Assembly: GCA_900073065.1 (NCBI GenBank)
Contig: FJOG01000067.1
Span: 142,453-206,452, forward strand
Reading direction: 5' to 3'
DNA: 64,000 bases
Source: Phialocephala subalpina
Taxonomy: Eukaryota; Ascomycota; Leotiomycetes; Helotiales; Mollisiaceae
Position numbers and translations under genes: made by a program
Shown: piece by piece, positions 24,792 to 34,082 of the stretch
How the letters are laid out: each line of letters begins with the position of its first letter
How positions within the stretch are numbered: the first letter of the stretch is position 1
Notes under the pieces: model-generated
The model's database searches: none
The model's input: only the letters and a program-made list of their open reading frames with translations
Told to the model about the DNA's origin: nothing

Positions 24792-26739
24792 TCATTCATC
24801 GTACTGTTGCAAAAACTCCAATGCGGCACTCAGTTCACTCTTGATTATGTTCGCATGCTCAGAACTCCTCGGCTTGATCTGCACCTCAAACGGCAACGGT
24901 GCTTTGAATGTTAGTGAGGTTCTGCGAACAAGTTCAAGTTTCTTACCCTGCAGGATCCCAGGATTGTATGCCAACGAATCCAGATGGCGGACCTTCCCAG
25001 TTGTCGCATCAATCGGCTCCGCGAACTCAAAAGCCCAAAGAAGCTTCGCAGCGATACGCCACATGTTGCGCTCTGCGAGATGAATGCCAGGGCAAATGCG
25101 CCGCCCAGCGCCGTAGTTGTAGTGGTCTCTGTTGGCCCAGTCTGCGTTACCGGCATAGTCGTTTGCAAGTTTGTCATGCCCGAGATAGCGATCGGGATTG
25201 AAGGATTCGGAGTTGGGGTAGATACTGTCGCTGTGGTGGAGGGCCCAAGTTGGGATGAAGAGGGTGGTATCTTTGGGAATGAGCATGCCTTCGTAGCTAT
25301 CGTCTGTCAACGTAGGTCAGTAGTTGAATTGACCAAGAGACGTGGGAATACAAACCTTCTCGGACTCGATGGGGCAATGCCGTCACAGCACTACGAGGGA
25401 TTAGAATGGATTGGTACAAATTGTGGGAAACCTACACAGGACGCCATCTCATGCCTTCCTTGACGATGCAATTAACGTACGGCATTTGCGCAAAGTCGGA
25501 CCAGACTGGAGATCGCTCAGTTCCACAAACAGCATCGATCTCAGCACGCGCTCTCTTCTGTACGTCTGGATGCAACGCAAAAGCAAGTATCAGGGTCAGA
25601 AGTTGCGCTGCTGTCGTGTCGGCGCCGCCTTCGATGAGTTCACCCATTAAGTTATTGAAACCATGCTGCGACAACGGCCACCCCGACTTCTCATATTCAT
25701 CCAGGAGACTATCGATGATACAATTTCTGCGCACACCTGTTGCTCTCCGTGCCTCAACTCGCTGGCGAGCTTTCGTCCAGACTGAATCCATGGTTTTTCC
25801 AGCATCGATGGCTCGGCGCTTCCAGAATGCCGACCATGCGGGCAGGTATTGGAGGAATGGGAACTCGTCGATAGGTGGATTCGCGCCTGGTTCCATTGCA
25901 GCCGTCCACTGCACCCCATAAGCGTTGTATTCATATCTTGTAGAACAGCGTTGAGGAACGTACCTTTCCCATCACATCGTATACGCCCTGCAAAGATTTA
26001 GTTGGCATCTTCATATATAGATTGGGAACAGTCCGCGTACGTATGCCCAGAAGGATTGAAACGTGGCCGCCCGATATCCGAATGTCAGCGACGAGGCCAC
26101 GGAAGCCGTGTATCGTCGGATGTGATCATAGAATCCTTCGGGGGAATCCAGCAGATTGTTCATAAGAACAGTTGCCCTATTGTATATCCTTTAGTTTCAC
26201 CAACCTTTTAATCTAAAGCTTGACTTACTCTGCTTCTTGGACTTTGAAATGCTTTTGGTCCAATTGGTTTGGCGAGAAGTTGTGGGAGATGATCTTGCGC
26301 TTCTCTCGCCAGATTGGTGTCATCTGTTCAAGGGCGAGATGATCCCCTTTTGTGAGCAGTTTACCAACATAACTTCCAGGTCGGTCAGAGTATATGGATC
26401 CTTTCTCAACCAGGAGCCTATGGATTGCTTTTCGATCGCAAAGAACAACGACGTTGGCTGATCCTAGCTTCAAAGTGAAGACAGATCCGTACTGTTTTGC
26501 CCATTCGCGAAACCTGCGTAGCGGGGAGTCAAAGTTAAACTTGGCTTATCGATGCATGGTGAGCACGGGACTAACTGCTTGTAGAGACCTGTGGATGGTA
26601 TCTGATGTGCGTTGCCAAGAATAGGAATGGTTGGAGGCCCAGGTGGCATTCGCGAGTCTCGCTTTCCAAGATTCAGGGCATAGAACAGTCCTAAAGCAGC
26701 AACCCCAAACAAGGCATACACGGTGATTGGGATGTCCAT
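24792..26739 (-). CDS. Cytochrome P450 monooxygenase
   Basis: Seven exons, 26739-26576, 26513-26229, 26176-26041, 25987-25964 (only 24 bp), 25908-25436, 25390-25356 and 25303-24792, give 542 residues with all junctions in frame. An N-terminal membrane anchor (VYALFGVAALGLFYALN) is followed by the proline-rich hinge MPPGPPTIPILGN, placing it on the ER as a class II P450. The oxygen-binding helix I reads EGGADTT (about 296-302), the K-helix ExxR is EGMR (354-357), and the heme ligand loop is YGAGRRICPG (436-445, Cys443), with Tyr in place of the usual first Phe. It resembles the multi-substrate fungal P450s found in secondary-metabolism and xenobiotic loci. It heads a run of oxidoreductase genes ending at the Zn2Cys6 regulator. 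The substrate is unknown. Confidence 0.9.
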
Positions 26740-27252
26740 GTCAGATACCAGAGAGAAGAGAAACTTGAACGGGGATGAGAATGACCAGATTCTGAATTGG
26801 AATCAAAAATATATGATATAGGGGAAAGGGACGGAAACTCAACCCTAGCCTCATTTCATAGACAGATGTGGGGTACGGTAACTGATAAAATGTGGAGAAG
26901 CGAGTTACCCCGGATGGACGTCCCTCGAACTCGGACTGAATTCGCGATAACTCAATCCCTGAAATCGGACCGCGCGCACATTGTACGGACGAATTTTCAG
27001 TCATCTCGGGTAAGCAATCATAATCTCGGTTTAATATTACTTGGTTCGGGACAAGGTGTTGCGTTGCGGGGAAGCTGACATTGCTGAAAGGGTATGATGG
27101 TAAAATTTTTGAAGGAAGATTGGTGTAGGAACTTCAGGATGTTCATTTTAAGATCAGCGGTGCTGACATAAGAAATCATGATCTCTATAATCTCTCTCGC
27201 CATCTTCGCGATCTCGATCTCTCTCCTGTTCACTCATCTCTAACCCCAATGT
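26740..27252 (-). promoter_or_regulatory. Promoter region of the P450 gene
   Basis: About 510 bp between the P450 start and the 3' end of the first SDR gene. It contains ATCGGACC at 26964-26971, a word repeated upstream of the ABM-like gene (29641-29648). No gene is seen. Confidence 0.4.
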
Positions 27253-28071
27253 TCACGGAGCGACTCCAAGAGTCAATCCTCCGTCGACCGCGAGAACTTG
27301 TCCTGTCATCCACTGTGACTCGGGAAGGCAGAGAAACAGAGTGACTCCAGCAATATCTCCTGCTCGTCCAATCCTCGGCCATGGTGTGGACTTTTCCATC
27401 AACGCGAAGATGTCTGCATCTTCAATATTCTGACGCGCCATACCCGTTGCAACAATTCCCGGAGCAACACAGTTGATATTGATCGAATCCTTTGCATGGT
27501 CTAGTGCCCCAGCGCGTGTCATATGGTTGACGGATGCTTTGGTCGCTGAATATGCAACCTCGCCTGGAAATGCGACCACAGCGGCACACGACGAGATGTT
27601 GACAATACGTCCTCGACTGCCCCAATCTGGGTCATTTTCTTGTTTGAGGAACTGGCGGATGGCGAGGCGCATTGCTCTGGCTGTGCCAAGAGTGTTAATT
27701 GCAGACATCTTGGCCCAGAGCTCGTCGTCCTCGTTCACGAAGTCTCGGAACGGCGCCCAATATCCGGCACAATTGATCAGGACATCAAGGCGATGAAACT
27801 TGGATAATGTTCGAGCAAATACGCCTTCGATATCTGACACTGCTGAAATATCGACTTTTTCGAAGACTGCTATGCCCCCATTTGTCGTGATGAGATCTAC
27901 TGTTGTGGTAGAAATGTCGTTTTCGTAGCCAGAAGGATTGGCCTCCGCCCTCAAATCACAGCAGATGATTTTCGCACCTTTCTCAGCAAGTTTCAGGGCG
28001 ATTGCTCGGCCCATTCCAGACGAAGCTCCAGTCACCAATGCGACTTTGTCCTTCAAGGGTTGGGAGGACAT
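27253..28071 (-). CDS. Short-chain dehydrogenase/reductase (classical SDR) 1
   Basis: An intronless gene of 272 residues, typical for classical SDRs. The NAD(P)-binding motif TGASSGMG is at 14-21, the NAG-equivalent motif NCAG at 100-103, the catalytic Ser in NISS (160-161), and Tyr174/Lys178 in YSATK. The C-terminal GG-containing segment (TGQVLAVDGGLTLG) closes the family pattern. An acidic residue after beta-2 (CCDLR) favours NAD(H). The enzyme should interconvert an alcohol and a ketone on a small molecule. It shares a 328-bp divergent promoter with SDR 2, so the two are probably co-regulated. All motifs are intact. Confidence 0.92.
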   Translation of the reverse strand: MSSQPLKDKVALVTGASSGMGRAIALKLAEKGAKIICCDLRAEANPSGYENDISTTTVDLITTNGGIAVFEKVDISAVSDIEGVFARTLSKFHRLDVLINCAGYWAPFRDFVNEDDELWAKMSAINTLGTARAMRLAIRQFLKQENDPDWGSRGRIVNISSCAAVVAFPGEVAYSATKASVNHMTRAGALDHAKDSININCVAPGIVATGMARQNIEDADIFALMEKSTPWPRIGRAGDIAGVTLFLCLPESQWMTGQVLAVDGGLTLGVAP

Positions 28072-28399
28072 GATTTAGAAAGACAAAGTTGATAGCTCGA
28101 AGATGCGAAGTACGAAGATCTATGTGTGTGGATTTTTCTTGGTGTGTCCAGCAGAGGTGGCCAGTTTGGTAGCTTTCCAGAGCTCTCGTTGTCACGTGGA
28201 CGGATTGATTTAAAGAAATCTGTCCGTCGATGGCGGATACATTATTTTGCTAGGGAGGTCTTCCATTAAGCACACTGAGCACGGTGGAAACTAGTATTTT
28301 GTGTTGCCAATTCTTGTGCATGTAGCGAGCGATACCTACTAGTAACGTCAGATAGGCGTCAATTCTTTTGCCTCCACTTCCACGTCGCATCTATCAATT
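28072..28399. promoter_or_regulatory. Bidirectional promoter SDR 1 / SDR 2 with a near-palindrome
   Basis: The 328 bp between divergent starts contain GGACGGATT (28198-28206) facing AATCTGTCC (28217-28225), an inverted repeat with one mismatch. The same GGACGGATT word occurs in the BVMO/SnoaL-like divergent promoter at 33078-33086. It is a candidate operator for the local Zn2Cys6 regulator (inference). Confidence 0.5.
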
Positions 28400-29398
28400 A
28401 TGGTCAAGGGAAAGGTTTTCACGGTTTCAGGAGCAGCATCCGGCATTGGTCAAGCCACGGCTATCAGACTTGCAAAGCTAGGAGCAAGAGCAATTGCTAT
28501 CAGTGACATCAACTTGGTTGGACTCGAAGCAACGAAAGATACCTGTGCATTCTGTCTAACCCATGTGGAAGTTGGTTGCTGCTAAAATATGGCAGGTACA
28601 AAACACGGAGCGCAGGTCGCAACTCGCATTCTTGACGTCAGAAAAGCTGAAGAGGTGACAAGTTGGATCAAAGATACTGTCACTAAGTTTGGAAAATTAG
28701 ATGGTGCTGCCAATGTGGCTGGTGTTGCCGCTGCTGAAAACGGTGGCAGCACTGTCGAAACTGTGGTATGCAATTCAGTTGTCTAGTATGGTTGAAGTTC
28801 CAGCTCATGATCTATTTACCTCTAGGTCCAAAAAGATTGGGACTTCACTTTGGCTGTCAATCTGGGAGGTGTGCTGAATTGCATGCGAGCTCAGCTCGCC
28901 CACATCACCAAGCCACGAGGGTCGATCGTCAATGTTTCTAGCACCTCTGGACTCTTTGGCATGCCTGGGAATGCCGCCTACGCGACAAGCAAGTTTGGAG
29001 TCCTCGGTCTCACAGAATCGGCAGCTGGAGAGGTAGGATGGGAAGGCGTGCGCGTTAATGCAGTATTACCGTGGGTTTTACCATGCAAGTCCAGTCTCTT
29101 TATGCTGATTTGAACAGAGGTCCGATCGATACTGCCATCGTCCGTAACGGCGAAGCAAAAGGATTATGGAATCAAAAGATGCTAGGAGATGAGACTCTGC
29201 TGGGTAGAACTGGAAGAGCTGATGAGGTAGCCAACGTCATTTGCTTCCTGCTCAGTGAGGATGCCTCTTTTGTTACCGGAGGTAAGTGGCCTTTTCAGAT
29301 TTTGTGCCAACAAAACTGACGTTTCAGCTCGCTGGACTGTTGATGGAGGTTATGCAGCAGCAAGGACGAGAAGACCGCCATCAAACCTTGTACTTTGA
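28400..29398 (+). CDS. Short-chain dehydrogenase/reductase (classical SDR) 2
   Basis: Exons 28400-28544, 28596-28765, 28826-29070, 29118-29281 and 29328-29398 encode 264 residues. The cofactor motif is SGAASGIG (10-17, with Ser replacing the usual first Thr). Asp36 in AISDINL suggests NAD(H). The catalytic Ser lies in VNVSSTSG (about 143-144), and YATSK gives Tyr157 and Lys161. The C-terminus has the expected FVTGARWTVDGGY. All four introns are 46-60 bp with canonical ends, and each preserves frame. The protein is distinct in sequence from SDR 1. Divergent pairing with SDR 1 suggests consecutive redox steps on one substrate; that is inference. Confidence 0.9.
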
Positions 29399-29781
29399 CC
29401 CAGCTGGTAATTAGATAGGCAATCTGATCATTGGATATATCCAATATCTTGTCTGATCGTGCCCCGTGAGAGGATGCATGATGATTTCCACTTTCTTGCT
29501 GACCACTACAATAAAAAGCCTGTCTGATTGCAACATATCTACTTATTCGAGTGATCCATCGTCCAAAATGTCAGGCGATACACGCCGCGGCGTAATAGTC
29601 TGCTCCTTTTCTAAGCGATTTCTAGGATCCGCATCGCGGCATCGGACCAATTCACGGATATTCTCTCGGTCTATTTAAGATATCCGCGAGATTCAATGGC
29701 TGCATTATAGGTCAAATATTTACGTTTTGTATCATTTCCACACGTCGTTTGTTCTTCGCAAACTCATTCCATCATTCCATC
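29399..29781 (+). promoter_or_regulatory. Promoter region of the ABM-like gene
   Basis: About 380 bp containing a TATA-like CTATTTAAGA near 29671 and ATCGGACC at 29641-29648. The TATA-like box is about 105 bp upstream of the ATG. No additional gene is recognised. Confidence 0.45.
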
Positions 29782-30626
29782 ATGCCTTCAGGACCACCCT
29801 TCTTCGTCGTTGCGCGAGTCGTTGGAAGAGATGGAGCAATTGAATCCGTGAGACCCCTGGCTCCTCTCTGACCTAATAAGCTGTATCCTGATACAATGTT
29901 TCAAAGTGGAAGCAACGCCTCATCCCACTCTGCGAAGTCTCTGTCACAGAACCTCTCGGAAACACATACTACTGGGGCCAAGATCTCGATGGCGAGCCAG
30001 ACACACTCTGGGGGTTAGAAGGCTACTCACATGCGGTCGGATTTTTCATCGGACATCCCTCTAGCAAGGTTTTCAAGGAGGAGATGGCCCTTGTTGATTC
30101 GGATAAGTTGCTCAGAAATGAACAAGGTCTTACGAGCAAGGATTATGATTTGAAACACTATGACCAAGCTGGAGGGTATCTAACGAGAGAGGATGATGAA
30201 GAGAAGAATAGAAAGGATAGTTTTATTGCTGTGATACACTTTTGGGTAAAGGGTGGGGGGAGCGGTGATGTGATTAACAAGCTTGGGAATCTTGCTGATG
30301 CTACAAAGGAACTCGGGTTGGAGGTGATGATTCAAAGTTGCGCTGTATTTAAGGGAGTTTGGGATCAAAACTTGGTTACGCTATGGGTCAGGTCAGTATC
30401 ATCCACATATCTCCCTAAGACTTACACAACTTGCGTATTCTTCTTTATAGCCTTATTAACAGTCGCTGGTTCATCTAGAACCAAGACAGAGAAAGATTTT
30501 GATGCATTCAAAGCCTGGGATCGATATAAGACTGTTGTAGATGGAGAGCTGAAAAGTGGTGGTGATCTGATTGGAAAGACCGAGGTTCATCGGAGCAAGG
30601 CTTTCAATGGGCATATTGATAAGTGA
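29782..30626 (+). CDS. Dimeric alpha-beta barrel (ABM-like) domain protein
   Basis: Exons 29782-29847, 29907-30391 and 30479-30626 encode 232 residues. The N-terminus MPSGPPFFVVARVVG resembles the first strand of an antibiotic-biosynthesis-monooxygenase (ABM) or EthD-type ferredoxin-like barrel. The segment YYWGQDLDGEPDTLWGLEGY followed by FFIGHPSS is characteristic of fungal ABM-like proteins linked to aromatic metabolism. ABM proteins are small cofactor-free oxygenases or isomerases acting on polyketides and quinols; the exact activity here is unknown. The 87-bp second intron is a multiple of three without stops, so an unspliced form would also be in frame (29 extra residues). The gene sits between SDR 2 and the BVMO. 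Confidence 0.75.
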
Positions 30627-31082
30627 AGGATCTGTTCTAGCCTTTCCTGAGAATGAGATGGTATAAAGTGGAGCCATCTTTGTAGTGATAATTCATTCAA
30701 AATGGTTGATCTGGGACTCCTAATTCCCTTCTTCATATTATATACTACAGAACTCTGGTTACAGGCGGTCTGTTCATACTTCTACATATGTTGTGAATAC
30801 GTCAGTTGAAGTGGTTGGCAAAGTCGATGTCAGTGTGGTAAGTATATATATTCCTATATTGAACTGCTGCGCGAGGAAAGATTCATCCTAAAACTGCGCG
30901 AAAATACGCACTGCCACCAATGGAAACACTTCAAGTCGTTCAAGTTAGAAGAATTCTATTTGTTTGCTTTTTAATACTATGAGAACCAGTTGTGTACTGG
31001 AGGGAAATCAGAAGATGCCTCAATGGAATGAGATTCAAACGACTTCAATATAACACCCAAAGACTTGAACAAACCCCTCAAG
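30627..31082. other. Convergent 3' intergenic region
   Basis: About 450 bp between the ABM-like gene (+) and the BVMO gene (-), both ending here. No further gene or repeat is seen. Confidence 0.55.
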
Positions 31083-32739
31083 CTACTTAATGTCAAACCC
31101 CTCAAATCCAGAAGCAAGAAGATAATTGCACTTCTGAACATAGTCCGGCACTCCACCCAAATAATTTAACATTTCCTTCGTTTTCCCCGGAATATTCGTC
31201 CCCATATACTCACTCTCCGTGAGGGGCAACAAGCTCATATTACCAACCATGTTAACATGATCTCTCCACGTCTTCTCGCTCCTCGCATCCGGGTTCAAGA
31301 ATGTAAGGCCCTTCTCTCTCATGAAGTCCATGCTGGAAACAACCCACTCACCTTGGAGCTCAGCGCAAGTAGGGCCATTGCAGAAAGTGGTGGGGCCTTG
31401 GGGGCCGTAAGTGAAAAACATGTTGGGAAAGCCAGACGCCATGACACCAAGGGAGGTCCAGGTTCCATGTGCCCATTTTTCGCGTAGGGTTTGCCCGTTG
31501 AGACCTTTAATGTCGATTGCGAGGAGGCCACCTGTGACGGAGTCGAATCCTGTTGCGAGGACCAGGATGTCGAGCTCGTGGAAAGTGTTGTCTTCCGTGA
31601 TAATGCCTTGGGGAACGACATATTTGATTGGATTTGCACGAGTGTTGATCAAATTGACATTGTCCTGATTGTAGACTTCATAGTATCTCTGCTCGAGCGT
31701 CGCACGCTTGGTTCCGAAGAAGTACGGAGGTACTTCTGGTGCAAGGATTTCAGCGACCTCGAGTTTCTTGATACGAGGAAGCACTTTGCTGCGCCAGAAG
31801 GCGTAGGCATACTTGTTGGCTTCCATGTTCATGATGATGTCTTGGTAGTTCGCCAGCCAGAACAAGAGTCCTCCCTCTTCCCATAATTCTTCGAAGAACT
31901 TCGTGCGTTCCTCATTTGAGACGGCCAGAGCGGATTGGGGATTGAACTGGCGATCGATTCCCGCGAAGTTGTTTTTACGGGCCTCGAATATCTGTGGGTA
32001 TTTACTCTTGTCTTGGAAGTTGCTAGTCAACTTGGTCTGCCGCATGGGCAGAGCAAAGGTTGGGCTCTGCTGGAAAACAGTCAGATGTTTGACATCCGGT
32101 GCGATTTCTTGGATGGTTTGAAGGCCACTGGATGCGTTTCCCACAACACCAACCCTCTTGTTTTTGTAGTTGATCCCACCATGGGGCCACGCCGAAGTAT
32201 GGAACTTCGGCCCTGCGAATGTGTCCAGACCTTCGAATTTGGGGATGTATGGTTCGGAGAATGAGCCCGTGCAGAGAATGAAAAATCGCGACACAAAGAC
32301 AGATCCGTCCTTAGTGTGAACATGCCACTGATTGTTGATGTCATCGAACTCGGCAGCGGTAACGGTGGTGTTGAATCTGATGTCCTTCTTCAGGTGAAGC
32401 TTTGACTCGACGTGCTGGAAGTACTCTTGGATTTCGCTCTGCCCAGGATATTTGACACTCCATGACCAATCTCCCCACTAGAATAAATCAGTCTCTGGTT
32501 TCAGCAACGGAAGAATGAATACATACAAGGTCCTTGTCCGAGAACTCATAGAGCGGTACCTTGCTATCCACACGAGCTCCTGGATAGCGGTTCCAGTACC
32601 AAACACCGCCAAGATCGGCTGCGTTGTCAAGAACTAGAGATTTGTAGCCCCTCTCTCGCAAGGTCCTCAGGGCATGGCATCCACCAAAGCCTGCTCCAAC
32701 AACAATGGCATCATACTGCTGCTGCTCAATTGATCCCAT
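31083..32739 (-). CDS. Flavin-dependent Baeyer-Villiger monooxygenase
   Basis: Exons 32739-32527 and 32477-31083 (49-bp intron) encode 535 residues, normal for class B flavoprotein monooxygenases. The FAD Rossmann motif is GAGFGG (15-20), followed by an ADLGGVWYWNRYPGAR region typical of cyclohexanone-monooxygenase relatives. The BVMO fingerprint appears as FAGPKFHTSAWP (about 158-169), and a second nucleotide-binding motif GNASSG (184-189, one glycine replaced) binds NADPH. Near the C-terminus are LVLATGFD and PNMFFTYGPQGP. The expected reaction is NADPH-dependent oxygen insertion turning a ketone into an ester or lactone, which would follow SDR-made ketones. It shares a 492-bp divergent promoter with the SnoaL-like gene. 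Intact. Confidence 0.92.
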
Positions 32740-33231
32740 ATTGATTGAGGATATGAGAAATTAAGTCTGTCGTGCTTTCCGATAGAGTATGAGGTTTAGT
32801 CTTGAGGACAGTCTGCAATTGATATAGACAAACTGCCTTTGTATTGCTTTCGAGGCGAATTGGTTACTGAAACAGTCCGTGAGTGGGACTTCAAACCCCA
32901 CTCTCCTAGCAAAATTTGCTTGATGTCACTAAGGGCAGATAAATTGTGCCGAGCCTCCGTCTATAATGCTCCGGCTGTAGCAAGAATCGGTGCAAATACA
33001 AATCGAAAAATCACGCGTAGTTAAAATTGGCACCTGGACTCAATCAAATTATCGTCGGTGGCATCCTGCGGGGGAACGGACGGATTTCGCTCTCTCTCTA
33101 TAAAGTCCCCTTATATGCCCGACTTTGACACACCTTTTAAACGAGTTCTGCGTTTGAACCCGATTCCAGCAAAATAATACTTGCTTTATTATTCAGACTA
33201 CCTCGAATTACTCTCTCAAAACGCTCTCAAC
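32740..33231. promoter_or_regulatory. Bidirectional promoter BVMO / SnoaL-like gene
   Basis: The region contains GGACGGATT (33078-33086), as in the SDR pair promoter, and a TATA-like TCTATAAAG just after it (from about 33097) oriented towards the SnoaL-like gene. This arrangement suggests joint control of the two genes. Confidence 0.5.
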
Positions 33232-34004
33232 ATGAACAAAAATGGCTTTGTCAAGGAGGCTGTGAGTCGAACTTCCCGGATTGCCCTAAGGTTGAATAAG
33301 TGCTCTAACTAGATTCTCTAACAGTCGGCATACACAAGCATTGACAAGACATATGAATGGCTAAGCATGCCCAAAAATAAGGTATGTGTGCCTGAATCTC
33401 TAGGATTTGACCTCGGCGAGATCCTCATTGCCCCTCAGGATCACAATGCGGAGTGGAAAGTCGAGGAGCAAGAAATTCTCGACCAGCTTTACAAAGGCTG
33501 GCTCCAATATTGGAATCACGAGTCGATTAACGACGCGGTGAACGGCATGGCCGGCGCTCGCCGCTTTTACGACTTCGATCAGATGCTGTCGTATGACATG
33601 TTTGGCAACACTCCGCGGGGACGTTTCGGCGAGCATTTCGATGCCATCTTTCCATATTGGGGCGATGGACAGATGGATTTCAAGGACATTGAGATCACAT
33701 GTCTCTCGAAAGACTCGGCCTTCTCTACCATGTAATTCCCAGCTTCAGCTTTAAAACTATCTCCTAACGACAGTATGAGTGTAATTACTAGTTGCTGATG
33801 TTGATGCGTAGGATCCAACACACATGGGGTACAGCAGGTGGCACACCCTTTGACACAACTTTCCGACGAACTGGTATCGCCAAGAAGAGAGATGGCAAAT
33901 GGAAATGGATCCATGAGCATCTGTCTTATCCCGCAGATATGAAGACTGGAAAGGCAGATTTCACATGCGGACTTGAACCAACAAAAGCATTCAAACTTCA
34001 GTAA
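33232..34004 (+). CDS. SnoaL-like (NTF2-fold) protein
   Basis: Exons 33232-33261 (10 codons), 33325-33731 and 33812-34004 encode 209 residues. The core has the NTF2-like pattern of SnoaL/ketosteroid-isomerase relatives: a first helix (QEILDQLYKGWLQYWNH), AGARRFYDFDQMLSYDMFG, FDAIFPYWGDGQMDFKDIEI, then a strand-rich end with FRRTGIAKKRDGKWKWIHEH. Family members act as cyclases, isomerases, hydrolases or dehydratases on polyketide-like or aromatic substrates. No single catalytic residue can be assigned from sequence alone. Its divergent pairing with the BVMO suggests it acts on the BVMO substrate or product (inference). Only about 78 bp separate its stop from the 3' end of the regulator gene. 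Confidence 0.82.
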
Positions 34005-34082
34005 AGACCGCAAACATCCTGAACATTCTTGGTGTCAAATCGAATCGAAGAGGATGATCTATGATGGTCGATGTATTGAGCT

